From: Clostridiales bacterium UBA3678
GTDB taxonomy: Bacteria > Bacillota > Clostridia > TANB77 > CAG-508
Length of the DNA stretch: 64,000 nt
Assembly (NCBI GenBank): GCA_002372935.1
Contig: DFJF01000006.1
Coordinates: forward strand, 27,298-91,297
Direction: 5' to 3'
Position 1 is the first letter of the stretch, and each line of letters opens with the position of its first letter. A program made the position numbers and the translations under genes. The notes under the pieces were generated by a model, which worked only from the letters and a program-made list of their open reading frames with translations, was not told the DNA's origin and ran no database searches. Shown in pieces: positions 46,579-56,245 of this stretch.

Positions 46579-48192
46579 ATGCGAAAATGCTTAGGAATAT
46601 ATATAGAAAGTAACATAATTAAATATGCACTTGTTTCTGAAAATCACAATGAGATGAAGATTGAAGCTTTTGGAATTAGATTTTTTGAAAATTTTTCATC
46701 TGAACTAAGCAAGGTTATAGAAGAGACTTATAGTTTTAACACGCCTATTAGTATAAATATTGCAAATGAAAAATATTTGTATTTTGATGTTTTTGCATTA
46801 TTAAACAAAAAAGATATAGAAAAAACAATACAAACAGAATTTGAAACATACTGTGATGAAAATAAATATAATGTTAATGCATTTGTAGAAAAACATACAT
46901 TAATGCCAAAAAAAGATGATGATGAAAAAATAAGAGTAATAGATGCATATATAAATAAGATTGAATTAGACAGGCAGACAGAGCCATTTAAAAAATACAG
47001 ATTGAGTTTTGCAACACCTATATCTATAGCAATTGCAAATATTGCAAGACTAAACAAAAAAGAAAACCAAATTATTGTTAATATGGAAGAAAGCACAATT
47101 ATAACAACGATTTATGATAATCAAATTTATAACATTGATACTCTTGAAATAGGAAGCAGAGAAGTATTAAGCAATATTAACAAGTTAGAGAATTCTTATT
47201 CAAAAGCATACGAAATTTGCAAAAACACAACGATTTATACTGCTGATGTAGATGAAACTAGTGAAGAACAACCTTATTTGCAATATATTGTACCTGTAAT
47301 ATATAAAATTGTACAGGAAATACAAGGAATTGTTGCAAATACAGCTACAAATTTTAAAACAATATATTTAACAGGAACTCTTGCCTCAATAAATAATATA
47401 GATTTATATTTTCAAGAATTTTTTACCAATGTTGAATGTAAAATTTTAAAACCAAATATTGTTGATGAAACAGTAACCAAAATAAATATAAAAGATTATA
47501 TAGAAGCAAATTCAGCTATTGCTTTAGCTACTGCAGGACTTGGAAGAGGATTACAAGAATTCAATTTTGGACAACTAGAGGCTTCAAGTAAATTAGCTAA
47601 ATTTTTGACTATTCAGTTACCAAATGGAAAGGAAATTGTGCCAAAAACTAATTTTAAATTAAATAAAGACTTTAAAGATCCTTTATCAAATGGTGAATTA
47701 AGAATTGTAAGAAGTATAGTTGCTGTTTTATTAATATTAATTATTTTTATAGCATTTTCAAAATTATTATCAATTCAAATGCTTGAAAAAGAAGATGAAA
47801 TAAATAACTCAATTTTAAGCCAAAATGCACAAATAACAACTGCAAATTCTGATAAGTCTTCTCTGGATTCGAAAAATCAAAAATATCAACAATTAATTAG
47901 TGATATGAAAAAGACAAATGAAAGGTTAAGTGATATTGCATCAAGTAGAAATTCAATACCAAATTTGTTAAATCAAATAATGTATGTAATACCAGAAAGT
48001 GTGCAATTGATTTCTATAGATAATGATTCAGACAAAAACATTACAATCCAAGCACAATCATCAGATTATGAACAAATAGGAATCTTTGTTGCTACATTAA
48101 GAACTAAAGGAATATTAAAAAATGTAGCATCTTCAAAAGGTACAAAAAGTAATGGTATAATAACAGTAACAATAGAAGGAGAATTGCCATGA
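46579..48192 (+). CDS. PilM-PilN fusion, type IV pilus assembly
   Basis: 537 residues joining two parts usually made by separate genes. Residues 1-375 are PilM-like, an actin-fold cytoplasmic protein (MRKCLGIYIESNIIKYALV; IIVNMEESTIITTIYDNQIY; TIYLTGTLASINNIDLYFQEFF). Residues about 376-537 are PilN-like: a membrane helix (VRSIVAVLLILIIFIAFSKL), a coiled coil, then the ferredoxin-like fold (ISIDNDSDKNITIQAQSSDYEQIGIFVATLR). GAGGAGTCCAGGAAA precedes the ATG. The stop overlaps the pilO start. Confidence 0.85.
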   Translation: MRKCLGIYIESNIIKYALVSENHNEMKIEAFGIRFFENFSSELSKVIEETYSFNTPISINIANEKYLYFDVFALLNKKDIEKTIQTEFETYCDENKYNVNAFVEKHTLMPKKDDDEKIRVIDAYINKIELDRQTEPFKKYRLSFATPISIAIANIARLNKKENQIIVNMEESTIITTIYDNQIYNIDTLEIGSREVLSNINKLENSYSKAYEICKNTTIYTADVDETSEEQPYLQYIVPVIYKIVQEIQGIVANTATNFKTIYLTGTLASINNIDLYFQEFFTNVECKILKPNIVDETVTKINIKDYIEANSAIALATAGLGRGLQEFNFGQLEASSKLAKFLTIQLPNGKEIVPKTNFKLNKDFKDPLSNGELRIVRSIVAVLLILIIFIAFSKLLSIQMLEKEDEINNSILSQNAQITTANSDKSSLDSKNQKYQQLISDMKKTNERLSDIASSRNSIPNLLNQIMYVIPESVQLISIDNDSDKNITIQAQSSDYEQIGIFVATLRTKGILKNVASSKGTKSNGIITVTIEGELP

Positions 48193-48977
48193 GAAAATTG
48201 TTATTAATTTTAGTATTAATATTGATGCTGGTGGTTACTGGAATGGTAATTTACAAAGGAACATCTGTTGGCAACATTTGGGGAATTAAGCAAATAATAG
48301 AGAAAAATGCAGAGGTTGATAAAGTTAATTCAGATCTTTCTAGCCTAGTAAATAGTACTTTTCCAATGACTGAATCATCAGTAAATAGTAGTGCTAAAAC
48401 ATTAGAAGAAACTAAAAATGAATATGAAGAACAAGCAATTTTATTGTCAAAGAGTGATTATTATGCACAATCAGAAGAATATAAAATTGAATATCTATGG
48501 ACAAGAATTGGTAAATATGCAAGACAAAATAATATTATTATGAGCTTAGAAGTTACAAATACTTCTATTAAGGGCTTATATGACTTAAATATTACTTCAG
48601 AAGGTAAGTATTCAGATATTGCTAAATTTATATCTGATATAGAAAATGATTCTAAATTAGGATTTAAAATTGAAGATTTTTCTATGAAATCTGGAAATGA
48701 GTCAACAACAAATGAAAATACCTCTAATAACGGAGAGAAAAAACATACTGAAAATAATGTAGTAGGAAAATTCTCTTGCAAAGAGATAAGATTAGATGAA
48801 AAATCAATTGATTCTAATATTGGATTAAATTCTGATACAAATGGCGATTCACAAAATAATGGTAGTGCTACAGATGCTAATAATACAAATGCCAATACTG
48901 CAGATAGATCTAATACAAATAATACTACACAGACACAACAAAATACAACTACAGAAAATAATACAAATGTAAACTAG
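48189..48977 (+). CDS. PilO-like type IV pilus alignment protein
   Basis: 262 residues: a membrane helix (4-22), a coiled region, then the PilO-type fold (YLWTRIGKYARQNNIIMSLEV... YDLNITSEGKYSDIAKFISDIEND). The C-terminal 90 residues are Asn/Thr/Ser-rich and likely disordered. It starts in the stop codon of the pilM-pilN fusion (ATGA overlap), so the two are translationally coupled and probably form the inner platform. Confidence 0.75.
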   Translation: MRKLLLILVLILMLVVTGMVIYKGTSVGNIWGIKQIIEKNAEVDKVNSDLSSLVNSTFPMTESSVNSSAKTLEETKNEYEEQAILLSKSDYYAQSEEYKIEYLWTRIGKYARQNNIIMSLEVTNTSIKGLYDLNITSEGKYSDIAKFISDIENDSKLGFKIEDFSMKSGNESTTNENTSNNGEKKHTENNVVGKFSCKEIRLDEKSIDSNIGLNSDTNGDSQNNGSATDANNTNANTADRSNTNNTTQTQQNTTTENNTNVN

Positions 48978-48991
48978 AAAGGGATGAAATT

Positions 48992-49459
48992 ATGGGAAAA
49001 ATTATTAAAGAAATAATAATTATGCTTCTAATTTGTTTAGTTGGTATTTTATTATTTGCAGTTATATTTTATCGATATATACCAAATAGAAAAATAGTTG
49101 CAGAAGTTGCAGAATATAAAGCTTCTGATGAAGTTGAACAACTATTGCAAGACAATGTTGATCAAGATGATAATGAGGTTGTATTAACTTATTCAGTCAC
49201 ATCTTCTGATTTAAGCAATTATGAAGCTACAAATAATTATAATCCTGGAAAGGCGAACCCATTTTCACCTGCTACTACAACTTCTAAAGAAAAAACTACA
49301 ACTTCTACAGGAAGTGGCAATGACAGTAGCAATAGTAGTAACAGTGCAAAGGATTCTACGAACTCAGGAGGTTCTAATAATTCTGATAGTTCAGATAGTA
49401 GTTCAAGTAGAGATTCAAATTCTAATAGTTCATATATTAGTGAAAATGGAACAAAATAA
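48992..49459 (+). CDS. PilP-like small anchored protein
   Basis: 155 residues: an N-terminal membrane helix (7-29), a short conserved region with NPGKANPFSP, which resembles the NPF turn of PilP, and a tail of about 60 residues made mostly of Ser, Asn and Asp. No secretin is present to anchor, so its role in a monoderm would differ. AAAGGGATGAAATT precedes the ATG. Confidence 0.5.
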   Translation: MGKIIKEIIIMLLICLVGILLFAVIFYRYIPNRKIVAEVAEYKASDEVEQLLQDNVDQDDNEVVLTYSVTSSDLSNYEATNNYNPGKANPFSPATTTSKEKTTTSTGSGNDSSNSSNSAKDSTNSGGSNNSDSSDSSSSRDSNSNSSYISENGTK

Positions 49460-49545
49460 TTTTATTAAGTTATCGACGTTATATTAATTTTAATTAATAT
49501 ACTAAAAATAAATATTTTTATATAAAAAAAGGAGGAAAAATCAAA

Positions 49546-49992
49546 ATGAAAGGAAACAAAGGTATAACATTAATTGCATTAGTTATCACAATTATCGTAT
49601 TATTAATTTTAGCAGGTGTATCAATTGCAATGCTAACAGGAGATAACTCATTATTGGGTAATGCACAAAGGACTGGCCCATATAATGATATTGGTGCTGC
49701 AAAAGATGAAATAGGACTTGTATACAATTCTGCTATGCAACAGTTCTATGAACAAAAATATACTGGTGAACAATTAGATTCAAGTGCATCATTTGCAAAA
49801 GTTTTTAATACAGCATATACAGCTTTAACTGATGCTCAAAAGCACGGATGTCAAGTTCAATATACTGGTGATGATACAAAAGGTGGTACAATTACAATAA
49901 CAAAAGAATCTTATAAGCTTGAAGGAACCGTTACTGTTACTGCTGGAAGCGAAAGCTTAAAATGGAGTGAATCTGGAATTACCAAACAATAG
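49546..49992 (+). CDS. Major type IV pilin (prepilin)
   Basis: 148 residues. Prepilin leader MKGNKG, with cleavage expected after Gly6, then ITLIALVITIIVLLILAGVSIAML. The usual Glu at mature position 5 is Ala (ITLIA). The globular part carries beta-strand pattern TIEITKESYKLEGTVTVTAG-like. A strong AAAGGAGG site precedes the ATG and a terminator follows at 50008, fitting high expression of the main subunit. Confidence 0.85.
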   Translation: MKGNKGITLIALVITIIVLLILAGVSIAMLTGDNSLLGNAQRTGPYNDIGAAKDEIGLVYNSAMQQFYEQKYTGEQLDSSASFAKVFNTAYTALTDAQKHGCQVQYTGDDTKGGTITITKESYKLEGTVTVTAGSESLKWSESGITKQ

Positions 49993-50007
49993 TAATAAAT
50001 AAAAAAG

Positions 50008-50037
50008 CATATGCATGCTATATGCATATGTTTTTTT
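50008..50037 (+). terminator. Terminator after the major pilin
   Basis: CATATGCAT/ATGCATATG stem, then seven T. It would set pilin mRNA apart from the assembly genes downstream. Confidence 0.85.
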
Positions 50038-50070
50038 GAAAAATAAATAGTAAAAAAGTGGAAGATCTAT

Positions 50071-50105
50071 TACTCTTTGAAAAGAGAACCGTCCCTAAAT
50101 GAAAG
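50071..50105. repeat. Single reverse repeat unit with worn left half
   Basis: AGAGAACCGTCCCTAAATGAAAG preceded by ATCTATTACTCTTTGAA, which looks like a decayed forward arm. It ends 11 bp before the prepilin peptidase ATG. Confidence 0.75.
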
Positions 50106-50116
50106 GAAAATAAAAA

Positions 50117-50926
50117 ATGAATATATTCTTATACATAATTATTTTTATAATGGGTACTGTATTTGGAAGTTTTTATACACTTGCAGTTTACAGGATTCCA
50201 AAAAAAATAGATATTACACACACACATTCTTTTTGCCCAAATTGTAATCATAAATTAGGCTTTTGGGAATTGATACCAGTTTGGAGTTATATATTTTTAG
50301 GAGGAAAATGCAAGAATTGTGGCAAAAAAATAAGACCTAGATATTTAATTATTGAAGTTATGTCTGGTTTTACTTTTGTATTATTTGCACTTGCAACTAA
50401 AGTCTCTGTAGAAACTTTAGAACCATCTTTACTTATTGGTTTCTTATTTATGGTTTTATATATAACTGCTATTTTTATTATAGCTGGAATTGATTTGGAA
50501 AGAAGAGAAATTGAAAAAAGTGTTTTATATTATGCATTAGGAATATTAGTTTTATACATAATATATTTATGCATAGTAGATAAAACTAATATATGTAGAT
50601 ATGTTATGTATCTTGCAATTACACTTATATTATTAATAATTGACACCATTAGATTAAAGAAAACTGCAAAAAGCTGTTATTTAATGTCTTTATTGATATT
50701 ATTGATGTTCATGGCTGTATTTACTGGAGAAATTGTAACATATTTAACAATTATAATGACTTTATTAATTATAGCTTTTTATGTATTAGCTAAAAAGATT
50801 AAACAGTCAAGAAACAAAGTAAAGAGAGATGACAAAGAAATTGCCAGCAATTTGAATTTTGGTTTTTATTTAGGTGTGTCTAATATTATAATAACAATTT
50901 TTGCTTTGTTTATTGCAAATTATTAG
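50117..50926 (+). CDS. Prepilin peptidase (A24 family) with altered second catalytic site
   Basis: A membrane enzyme that cuts prepilin leaders. N-terminal domain with two CxxC pairs (C40, C43, C65, C68) and FWELIPVWSYIFLGG, then hydrophobic helices. The first catalytic Asp is D126 in AGIDLERREI. The place of the second (GxGD) reads FTGE, with E205. Asp to Glu at a catalytic aspartate is unusual; activity would need testing. 269 residues. It is the only prepilin peptidase in the window and may serve both pilus loci. AAAGGAAAATAAAAA precedes the ATG, part of it supplied by the repeat end. Confidence 0.85.
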   Translation: MNIFLYIIIFIMGTVFGSFYTLAVYRIPKKIDITHTHSFCPNCNHKLGFWELIPVWSYIFLGGKCKNCGKKIRPRYLIIEVMSGFTFVLFALATKVSVETLEPSLLIGFLFMVLYITAIFIIAGIDLERREIEKSVLYYALGILVLYIIYLCIVDKTNICRYVMYLAITLILLIIDTIRLKKTAKSCYLMSLLILLMFMAVFTGEIVTYLTIIMTLLIIAFYVLAKKIKQSRNKVKRDDKEIASNLNFGFYLGVSNIIITIFALFIANY

Positions 50927-50970
50927 GGTTATATGTTATATAAGCAACATTAAAAAGAAAGGAATTTCTT

Positions 50971-51408
50971 ATGAATTTTAAAAATAATAAAGGTTATGTA
51001 GTTGTAGATGCTACAATTGCAGTTATTATATTTATGATACTTATTCCCGTACTTATGGGAATGGTATATAGAGTAAATTTGACTAACCATGAGACAAAGA
51101 TAAAAGCTGAAGTAATTAATATTTTAGTAAATACTATTGAAACAGCAAAAGGTATAGAATTAGAGAATTTGACGGAAGAAAAAGTTATTAATAAACTTCA
51201 AGATACATATACAATAAGTAATATAACATCTAATTCTGCTGTGATAACTACTTCTATAGCATCATATAAACTAAAAGTTAGTGTTGTAGATTATCATGAT
51301 ATACATTCTGATGCAAAAGAAAATGTATTAAAAACAGTAAAAGCAGTTGTAACATATAAAATTGGAAACAAAGAGAAAACAATGGATTTAAGTACAGTAG
51401 TAAAATAA
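50971..51408 (+). CDS. Minor pilin / pseudopilin
   Basis: 145 residues with leader MNFKNNKG and mature start YVVVDATIAVIIFMILIPVLMG. Asp occupies position 5 in place of Glu. The rest is a small alpha/beta domain without known motif. GAAAGGAATTTCTT precedes the ATG. The position between the peptidase and the motor genes fits a minor pilin of the tip complex. Confidence 0.75.
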   Translation: MNFKNNKGYVVVDATIAVIIFMILIPVLMGMVYRVNLTNHETKIKAEVINILVNTIETAKGIELENLTEEKVINKLQDTYTISNITSNSAVITTSIASYKLKVSVVDYHDIHSDAKENVLKTVKAVVTYKIGNKEKTMDLSTVVK

Positions 51409-51459
51409 AGAGATAATATCAATCCAGAATAAAATAAAAAGAGAAAGGATAAAATATAT

Positions 51460-51922
51460 ATGAAATCTAATAAAGGTATGACTTTGATTTCACTTCTAAT
51501 TTACTTGATAGTTTTATTTGTGGTAATTGGAACTATGTCATTGATAATTAAATACTTTTATGAAAATATGGATGAAACAGTTATTTCAAGTGATACATCA
51601 GATCAGTATTCAAGATTTATTGCATATATATCCTCAGACATAAATTCACGGAAAAATTAATAGTGAAAATGTTAAAATAAAATCTGATTCAACAGGTTCA
51701 GGAAAAGAAATAGATTTCATTTTAAATGATAATACAACACATGTGTATTGTTTCGAAAATAATAAACTTTATTATAAAGTTTTGGATTCAGAAGAAAATA
51801 TAGAAAAATATATAACATTGTGTGAAAATTTAGATAATTGCGAATTTAGTTATAATGATAATAAATTAACAAGTAAAATGATAATTCAAAATTTGCCATA
51901 TACAAATGTATTTAATATATAA
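51460..51922 (+). pseudogene. Minor pilin gene broken by a frameshift
   Basis: The first 66 codons give a prepilin start (MKSNKG, mature MTLISLLIYLIVLFVVIGTMSL) and stop at 51658-51660. Codon-like sequence continues at once in the +1 frame (INSENVKIKSDSTGSG... to TAA at 51920-51922, about 88 codons with strand-like VYCFENNKLYYKVLDSEEN). Taking one A from the five-A run at 51652-51656 joins both into one protein of about 154 residues. It could be a true mutation, a phase-variable gene or a sequence error. Confidence 0.75.
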
Positions 51923-51948
51923 TTTACAAAGGAAAGGAAGAAAGAATT

Positions 51949-53592
51949 ATGCCAAGTAAACAACCATTAGGAATTGAATTAGTAAAAAGAAAAATTGTTT
52001 CTGGTGAAGATATAGAAAAAGCTTTAAAATATCAAGAAACACATAGATCAAGAAAAATAGGAGATATATTATATATATTAAAAGCCGCAGAGCCAAACAT
52101 ATTAGCACAAAATGTAGGAGAAATCTTGGGAAAAAAGGCAGTATATTTGGATATTAATAAAATTAAAATTGAACCTACAGATTATATACCTTTTGATATA
52201 ATGAAAAAAAATAAAGCTATTCCATTTGCTGTAGAATCAGGAAAAATAAAAATTGCTTTTGCAGATATTGCAAATAATGATGCAAATATTAAAAGCATTA
52301 AAATGTTAATGCTTAATAAAGGATTAGTAGTAGATGTTTATATAGCTTTTCAAACAAATGTGGAAGAATTTTTGGATAAATATGATGAAAAAAACACTCA
52401 ACAAGATATTGAAGAAATGAGTGGAAATGAAACAACTACTGAAATAGTAGACAATATCATAAAACTTGCAATAGAAAAGAGAGCTAGTGATATTCATATT
52501 GAGCCACAATCAGATTCTGTTAGAGTAAGATATAGAATTGATGGTGAATTATTTGTTATGACAAATATTCCAAAAGAAAGACAAGCACAATTAATTGGAA
52601 GATTAAAAGCAATATCAAATATGCATCAAGAAATAACAGAATCACAAGATGGTAGAATTTTATTATATCCAGATTACAATATCCGTGTATCTTCACAAAA
52701 AAATATATATGGTGAAAAGTTTGTTTTAAGATTATTAAAGAAAAACTCTAATATTAAAAATATATTTGAATTGGGATATCCTTATGATGAAGAACAATTG
52801 GAAAAAACTATAAATAAAAGAAATTGTTTAACAATAATTGCTGCTCCTACTGGAGAAGGTAAAACAACTACACTATATAGCTTTTTAGATTACTTAAAAA
52901 GTGACAATATAAATATTACTACAATTGAAGATCCAGTAGAGATTAGAATACCAGGATTAAATCAGATTGAAGTAGAAAAAAATAGTACTTTTTCAGATAA
53001 TTTAAGAACTATTTTAAGACAAGATCCAGATGTTATACTTGTTGGAGAAATAAGAGATAAAGAAACTGCAGAAATAGCAATCCAGGCTGGACAAACAGGA
53101 CATTATGTATTGTCTACAATTCACACAATAGATGCAGTAGAAGTTTTAACAAGACTTAGAAAAATAGGAGTTTCTGATTATGATATAGCAAGTACTGTTG
53201 CAACTACAATTTCTCAAAGGTTAGTAAGAAAACTTTGTCCAAAATGTAGAAGAGAAAGAGACTTTGATAAAAGAGAAATAGATTTTATCAAAAAAATTGG
53301 AGAAAAATATGGAATAGAATTTAACTTAAAAGATGCTAAAACATATGATGCAGTTGGTTGTGATTATTGTAATGGCTCAGGATATTATGATAGAATTGCT
53401 TTATTTGAAGTTTTAAGTATAACAGAAGAATTAAAAGAGATGATTATGGCTGGAAAGTCAAGTATTGAAGTAAGAAAGAAAGCATTAGAACAAGATTATA
53501 GACCATTATTAATAGATGGAATAAACAAAGCAATTGCAGGAATTACAAATTTTGATGAATTAAACAGAAAATTGTTAATATATAATCAATAA
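51949..53592 (+). CDS. pilB: PilB-type pilus extension ATPase
   Basis: Powers pilus growth. N-terminal GspE-like domain (GIELVKRKIVSGEDIEKAL; KAIPFAVESGKIKIAFAD), then the core: DIHIEP near 182, Walker A APTGEGKTT near 299, TIEDPVE (Asp box) near 325, Walker B VILVGEIRDKETAE near 363, His box HYVLSTIHT. The four zinc cysteines are CPKC and CDYC near 420-465. 547 residues. GGAAAGGAAGAAAGAATT precedes the ATG. Confidence 0.95.
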   Translation: MPSKQPLGIELVKRKIVSGEDIEKALKYQETHRSRKIGDILYILKAAEPNILAQNVGEILGKKAVYLDINKIKIEPTDYIPFDIMKKNKAIPFAVESGKIKIAFADIANNDANIKSIKMLMLNKGLVVDVYIAFQTNVEEFLDKYDEKNTQQDIEEMSGNETTTEIVDNIIKLAIEKRASDIHIEPQSDSVRVRYRIDGELFVMTNIPKERQAQLIGRLKAISNMHQEITESQDGRILLYPDYNIRVSSQKNIYGEKFVLRLLKKNSNIKNIFELGYPYDEEQLEKTINKRNCLTIIAAPTGEGKTTTLYSFLDYLKSDNINITTIEDPVEIRIPGLNQIEVEKNSTFSDNLRTILRQDPDVILVGEIRDKETAEIAIQAGQTGHYVLSTIHTIDAVEVLTRLRKIGVSDYDIASTVATTISQRLVRKLCPKCRRERDFDKREIDFIKKIGEKYGIEFNLKDAKTYDAVGCDYCNGSGYYDRIALFEVLSITEELKEMIMAGKSSIEVRKKALEQDYRPLLIDGINKAIAGITNFDELNRKLLIYNQ

Positions 53593-53649
53593 TAAAATGA
53601 AAAAATATATAAAAAGAATTATCAAAAATTTAAAGGAGAGATAATAATT

Positions 53650-54753
53650 ATGGTAGATATGAATAAAATTCTAGATATTGCTATTGCTAAAGATGCATCA
53701 GATGTACATTTGATACCAGGAAATAAGCCAATGCTAAGAATAGCTAGAAGATTAGCACCTATAGAAGTAATGAAAGAATTAACAGAAAATGATATGACAG
53801 AAATATATGACTATTTAGTTAAAGGAAATGTGGAAGCTGATGAACAATATAAGAAATATAGAAGACTTGATACCTCTTATGAGCATGCAGGGCTAAGATT
53901 TAGGGTAAATATTTCTTATTCTGAAAATATACCTATTGCAACACTCAGAATTATCAAAAATACTTTACCTAAATATGAGGACTTAGGATTGCCAGATATT
54001 GTAAGAAGGATGACTTATCAACCACAAGGTTTAATTCTTGTTACTGGAAAAACTAACTCTGGTAAAACTACAACTTTGAATGCTTTAATTAATGATATTA
54101 ATGAAAATCAAAATAGAAAAATCCTTACACTAGAAAACCCTATAGAGTTTAAACATCATTCAAAAAATTCTTTAATAGTTCAAAAAGAAGTTGGAAAAGG
54201 AAAAGATTCTTTGACATTTAGTGATGGAGTTAAAAACTCTTTGAGAGAGGACTGTGATATATTAGTTATAGGAGAAATTCGTGATAAGGAAACTATGGAA
54301 GCTGGAATAGAAATGGCAGAATCTGGACACTTGGTAATTGGTACACTTCATACAAAATCTTGTGCAGAAACTATAGACAGAATGATAAACTTTTATGAAG
54401 TTAGAGATCAAGCATCTATTAAATATTTGTTATCATCATTATTGAAAATGGTTGTATCTCAAAGATTATTGCCTGCTCCAGATGATAAAATGGTTTTAGT
54501 TCCTGAAGTAATGGTTGTTGACAATATTGTTGCTGGAGTAATAAGAAAAGATAAAATTAATGTTTCAGAAATTGAAGATGCTATACAAAGTGGTGCTTCA
54601 AATGGAAGTATAGGTCTTATAAATTCTTTAGCAGAATTATTTGTTGAAGACAAGATAACATTAGAACAAGCAAAAGCTCAAATAGAAGAAAAAAATATTG
54701 AGACATTAAATAGAACAATTATGCAATTAAAATTGCAAAAAAAGAAGTTTTAA
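53650..54753 (+). CDS. pilT: PilT-type pilus retraction ATPase
   Basis: Powers pilus retraction for twitching movement or DNA uptake. ASDVHLIPGNKPMLRI at the start, Walker A GKTNSGKTT near 131, TLENPIEF, Walker B LVIGEIRDKETMEAG, HLVIGTLHTKS, and a VAGVIRKDKI block in the place of the AIRNLIRE retraction motif, so that motif is diverged. No N1 domain, 367 residues: the PilT pattern. AAAGGAGAGATAATAATT precedes the ATG. Confidence 0.93.
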   Translation: MVDMNKILDIAIAKDASDVHLIPGNKPMLRIARRLAPIEVMKELTENDMTEIYDYLVKGNVEADEQYKKYRRLDTSYEHAGLRFRVNISYSENIPIATLRIIKNTLPKYEDLGLPDIVRRMTYQPQGLILVTGKTNSGKTTTLNALINDINENQNRKILTLENPIEFKHHSKNSLIVQKEVGKGKDSLTFSDGVKNSLREDCDILVIGEIRDKETMEAGIEMAESGHLVIGTLHTKSCAETIDRMINFYEVRDQASIKYLLSSLLKMVVSQRLLPAPDDKMVLVPEVMVVDNIVAGVIRKDKINVSEIEDAIQSGASNGSIGLINSLAELFVEDKITLEQAKAQIEEKNIETLNRTIMQLKLQKKKF

Positions 54754-54783
54754 TAAAGATAACTCATAAAATAGGAGGTAATT

Positions 54784-56124
54784 ATGCCAACTTATATTTA
54801 CAAAGCTGTTGACAAATATGGTAGAATAGTAAGAAATAAGGTTGAAGAAGGAAATAAATTGACTCTTATTAGGAAATTAAAAGCCAATGAATTAGCACCT
54901 ATTACTATTCGACAAACAATAGCAAGAAAATTTCAAAGTCAAAAAAAGAAAAAAAATATTAATAATGTACAAGAAATAATTAAAGCATCTGGAGTTTCGA
55001 AAATTCAAACTAAAAAAATGACTCCTGTTGATACTGTAAAATCATATTTTGCTATGCAACAAAAAGTTACAGAAAGAGATTTAGTAATATTTGCGCAAAA
55101 TTTTTATTTGCTTAAAAAAGCTAATTTTAATAATGTACATGCTTTATCAACAATAATAGATAGCACAGAAAATATTGCATTTGCTGGAATTTTGGAAGAT
55201 ATTCTAGCAGGTGTTGAAGCTGGAGATTATATGTATAAAACTATGGAATATTATTCTAACGTATTTCCATACATATTTGTAAATATGATTAGAGTTGGTG
55301 AATTATCTGGATCATTAGAAAACTCTTTAAAACAAGCAGTTGAATATTTGGATAATTCCACAGCAATAACAAAAAAGATTAAAGGAATCTTAATACCAAA
55401 TATTGCACAGTTTGTATTATTAATTGCTATGTTATTTGCAGGAACTTTATATGCTTTGCCTTCTGTACAGAATGTTTTAAATGAGTTAGGAGCAAGTAAA
55501 GATGTAATTCCTGCTAGAACACTTAGATTCCAAGCATTTTTGAATGGATTTTTAAAGTGGTGGCCAATCCCTACTGTAATACTGGCCGGAATTATTTTAG
55601 TAATTGTGTTATATGTGCAAACTCCAAAAGGAAAATATAAATTCCATTATTTTAAATATACAATGCCTATTTTTGGTAAATTGAATTTCTCATTAGATTT
55701 TTCAAGACTTATGAAAGCAATGCTTTTAAATTTAAGAAATGGAATGAGGATACAAGATGCTTTAGAAGTAAGTAAAAATGTTATAAATAATTATGTTATG
55801 CTTTCAATTATAGAAAATGCTTTAAATAATATTTTGATTGGTGAATCTTGGATAGATCCATTCGAAAAATCAGGACTTGCATCATCTATGATAATTGAAA
55901 TGTTAAAAATAGGAATGCAGACAGATTTGCCAGAAATGATGGATAAATTGGTTGAATATATGGAAATAGATATAAATAACACAATAGAAAAAATTACAAT
56001 TGTATTGCCACAAGTTATGTATACAATTGTTGGCGCAGTACTTATATTCTTTGTTGTAATAGTATTAGTACCAATGATTCAAATCTATTTTGGTAACTTC
56101 TTGTTTGATATTTATTTAAAATAA
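54784..56124 (+). CDS. pilC: PilC-type pilus inner-membrane platform
   Basis: 446 residues with two GspF/PilC domains (about 80-200 and 295-410), each cytoplasmic helical bundle followed by membrane helices (near 205-230, 260-285, 415-440). The start MPTYIYKAVDKYGRIVRNKVE is the usual short N-domain. Couples the ATPases to the growing pilus. AGGAGGTAATT precedes the ATG; a terminator follows. Confidence 0.93.
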   Translation: MPTYIYKAVDKYGRIVRNKVEEGNKLTLIRKLKANELAPITIRQTIARKFQSQKKKKNINNVQEIIKASGVSKIQTKKMTPVDTVKSYFAMQQKVTERDLVIFAQNFYLLKKANFNNVHALSTIIDSTENIAFAGILEDILAGVEAGDYMYKTMEYYSNVFPYIFVNMIRVGELSGSLENSLKQAVEYLDNSTAITKKIKGILIPNIAQFVLLIAMLFAGTLYALPSVQNVLNELGASKDVIPARTLRFQAFLNGFLKWWPIPTVILAGIILVIVLYVQTPKGKYKFHYFKYTMPIFGKLNFSLDFSRLMKAMLLNLRNGMRIQDALEVSKNVINNYVMLSIIENALNNILIGESWIDPFEKSGLASSMIIEMLKIGMQTDLPEMMDKLVEYMEIDINNTIEKITIVLPQVMYTIVGAVLIFFVVIVLVPMIQIYFGNFLFDIYLK

Positions 56125-56128
56125 AAAA

Positions 56129-56169
56129 ATATCAGTACAAAATCTAATTTTTGTATTGATATTTTTTTT
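56129..56169 (+). terminator. Terminator of the type IV pilus operon
   Basis: ATATCAGTACAAAA/TTTTGTATTGATAT stem with one G-T pair, then TTTTTT. Confidence 0.85.
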
Positions 56170-56245
56170 GTAGTTTGATAGAATAGTACCTGTAAAAGTA
56201 GATAGAAAATAGATTGATATAAATGCGAAAGGAATGATATTTAAA

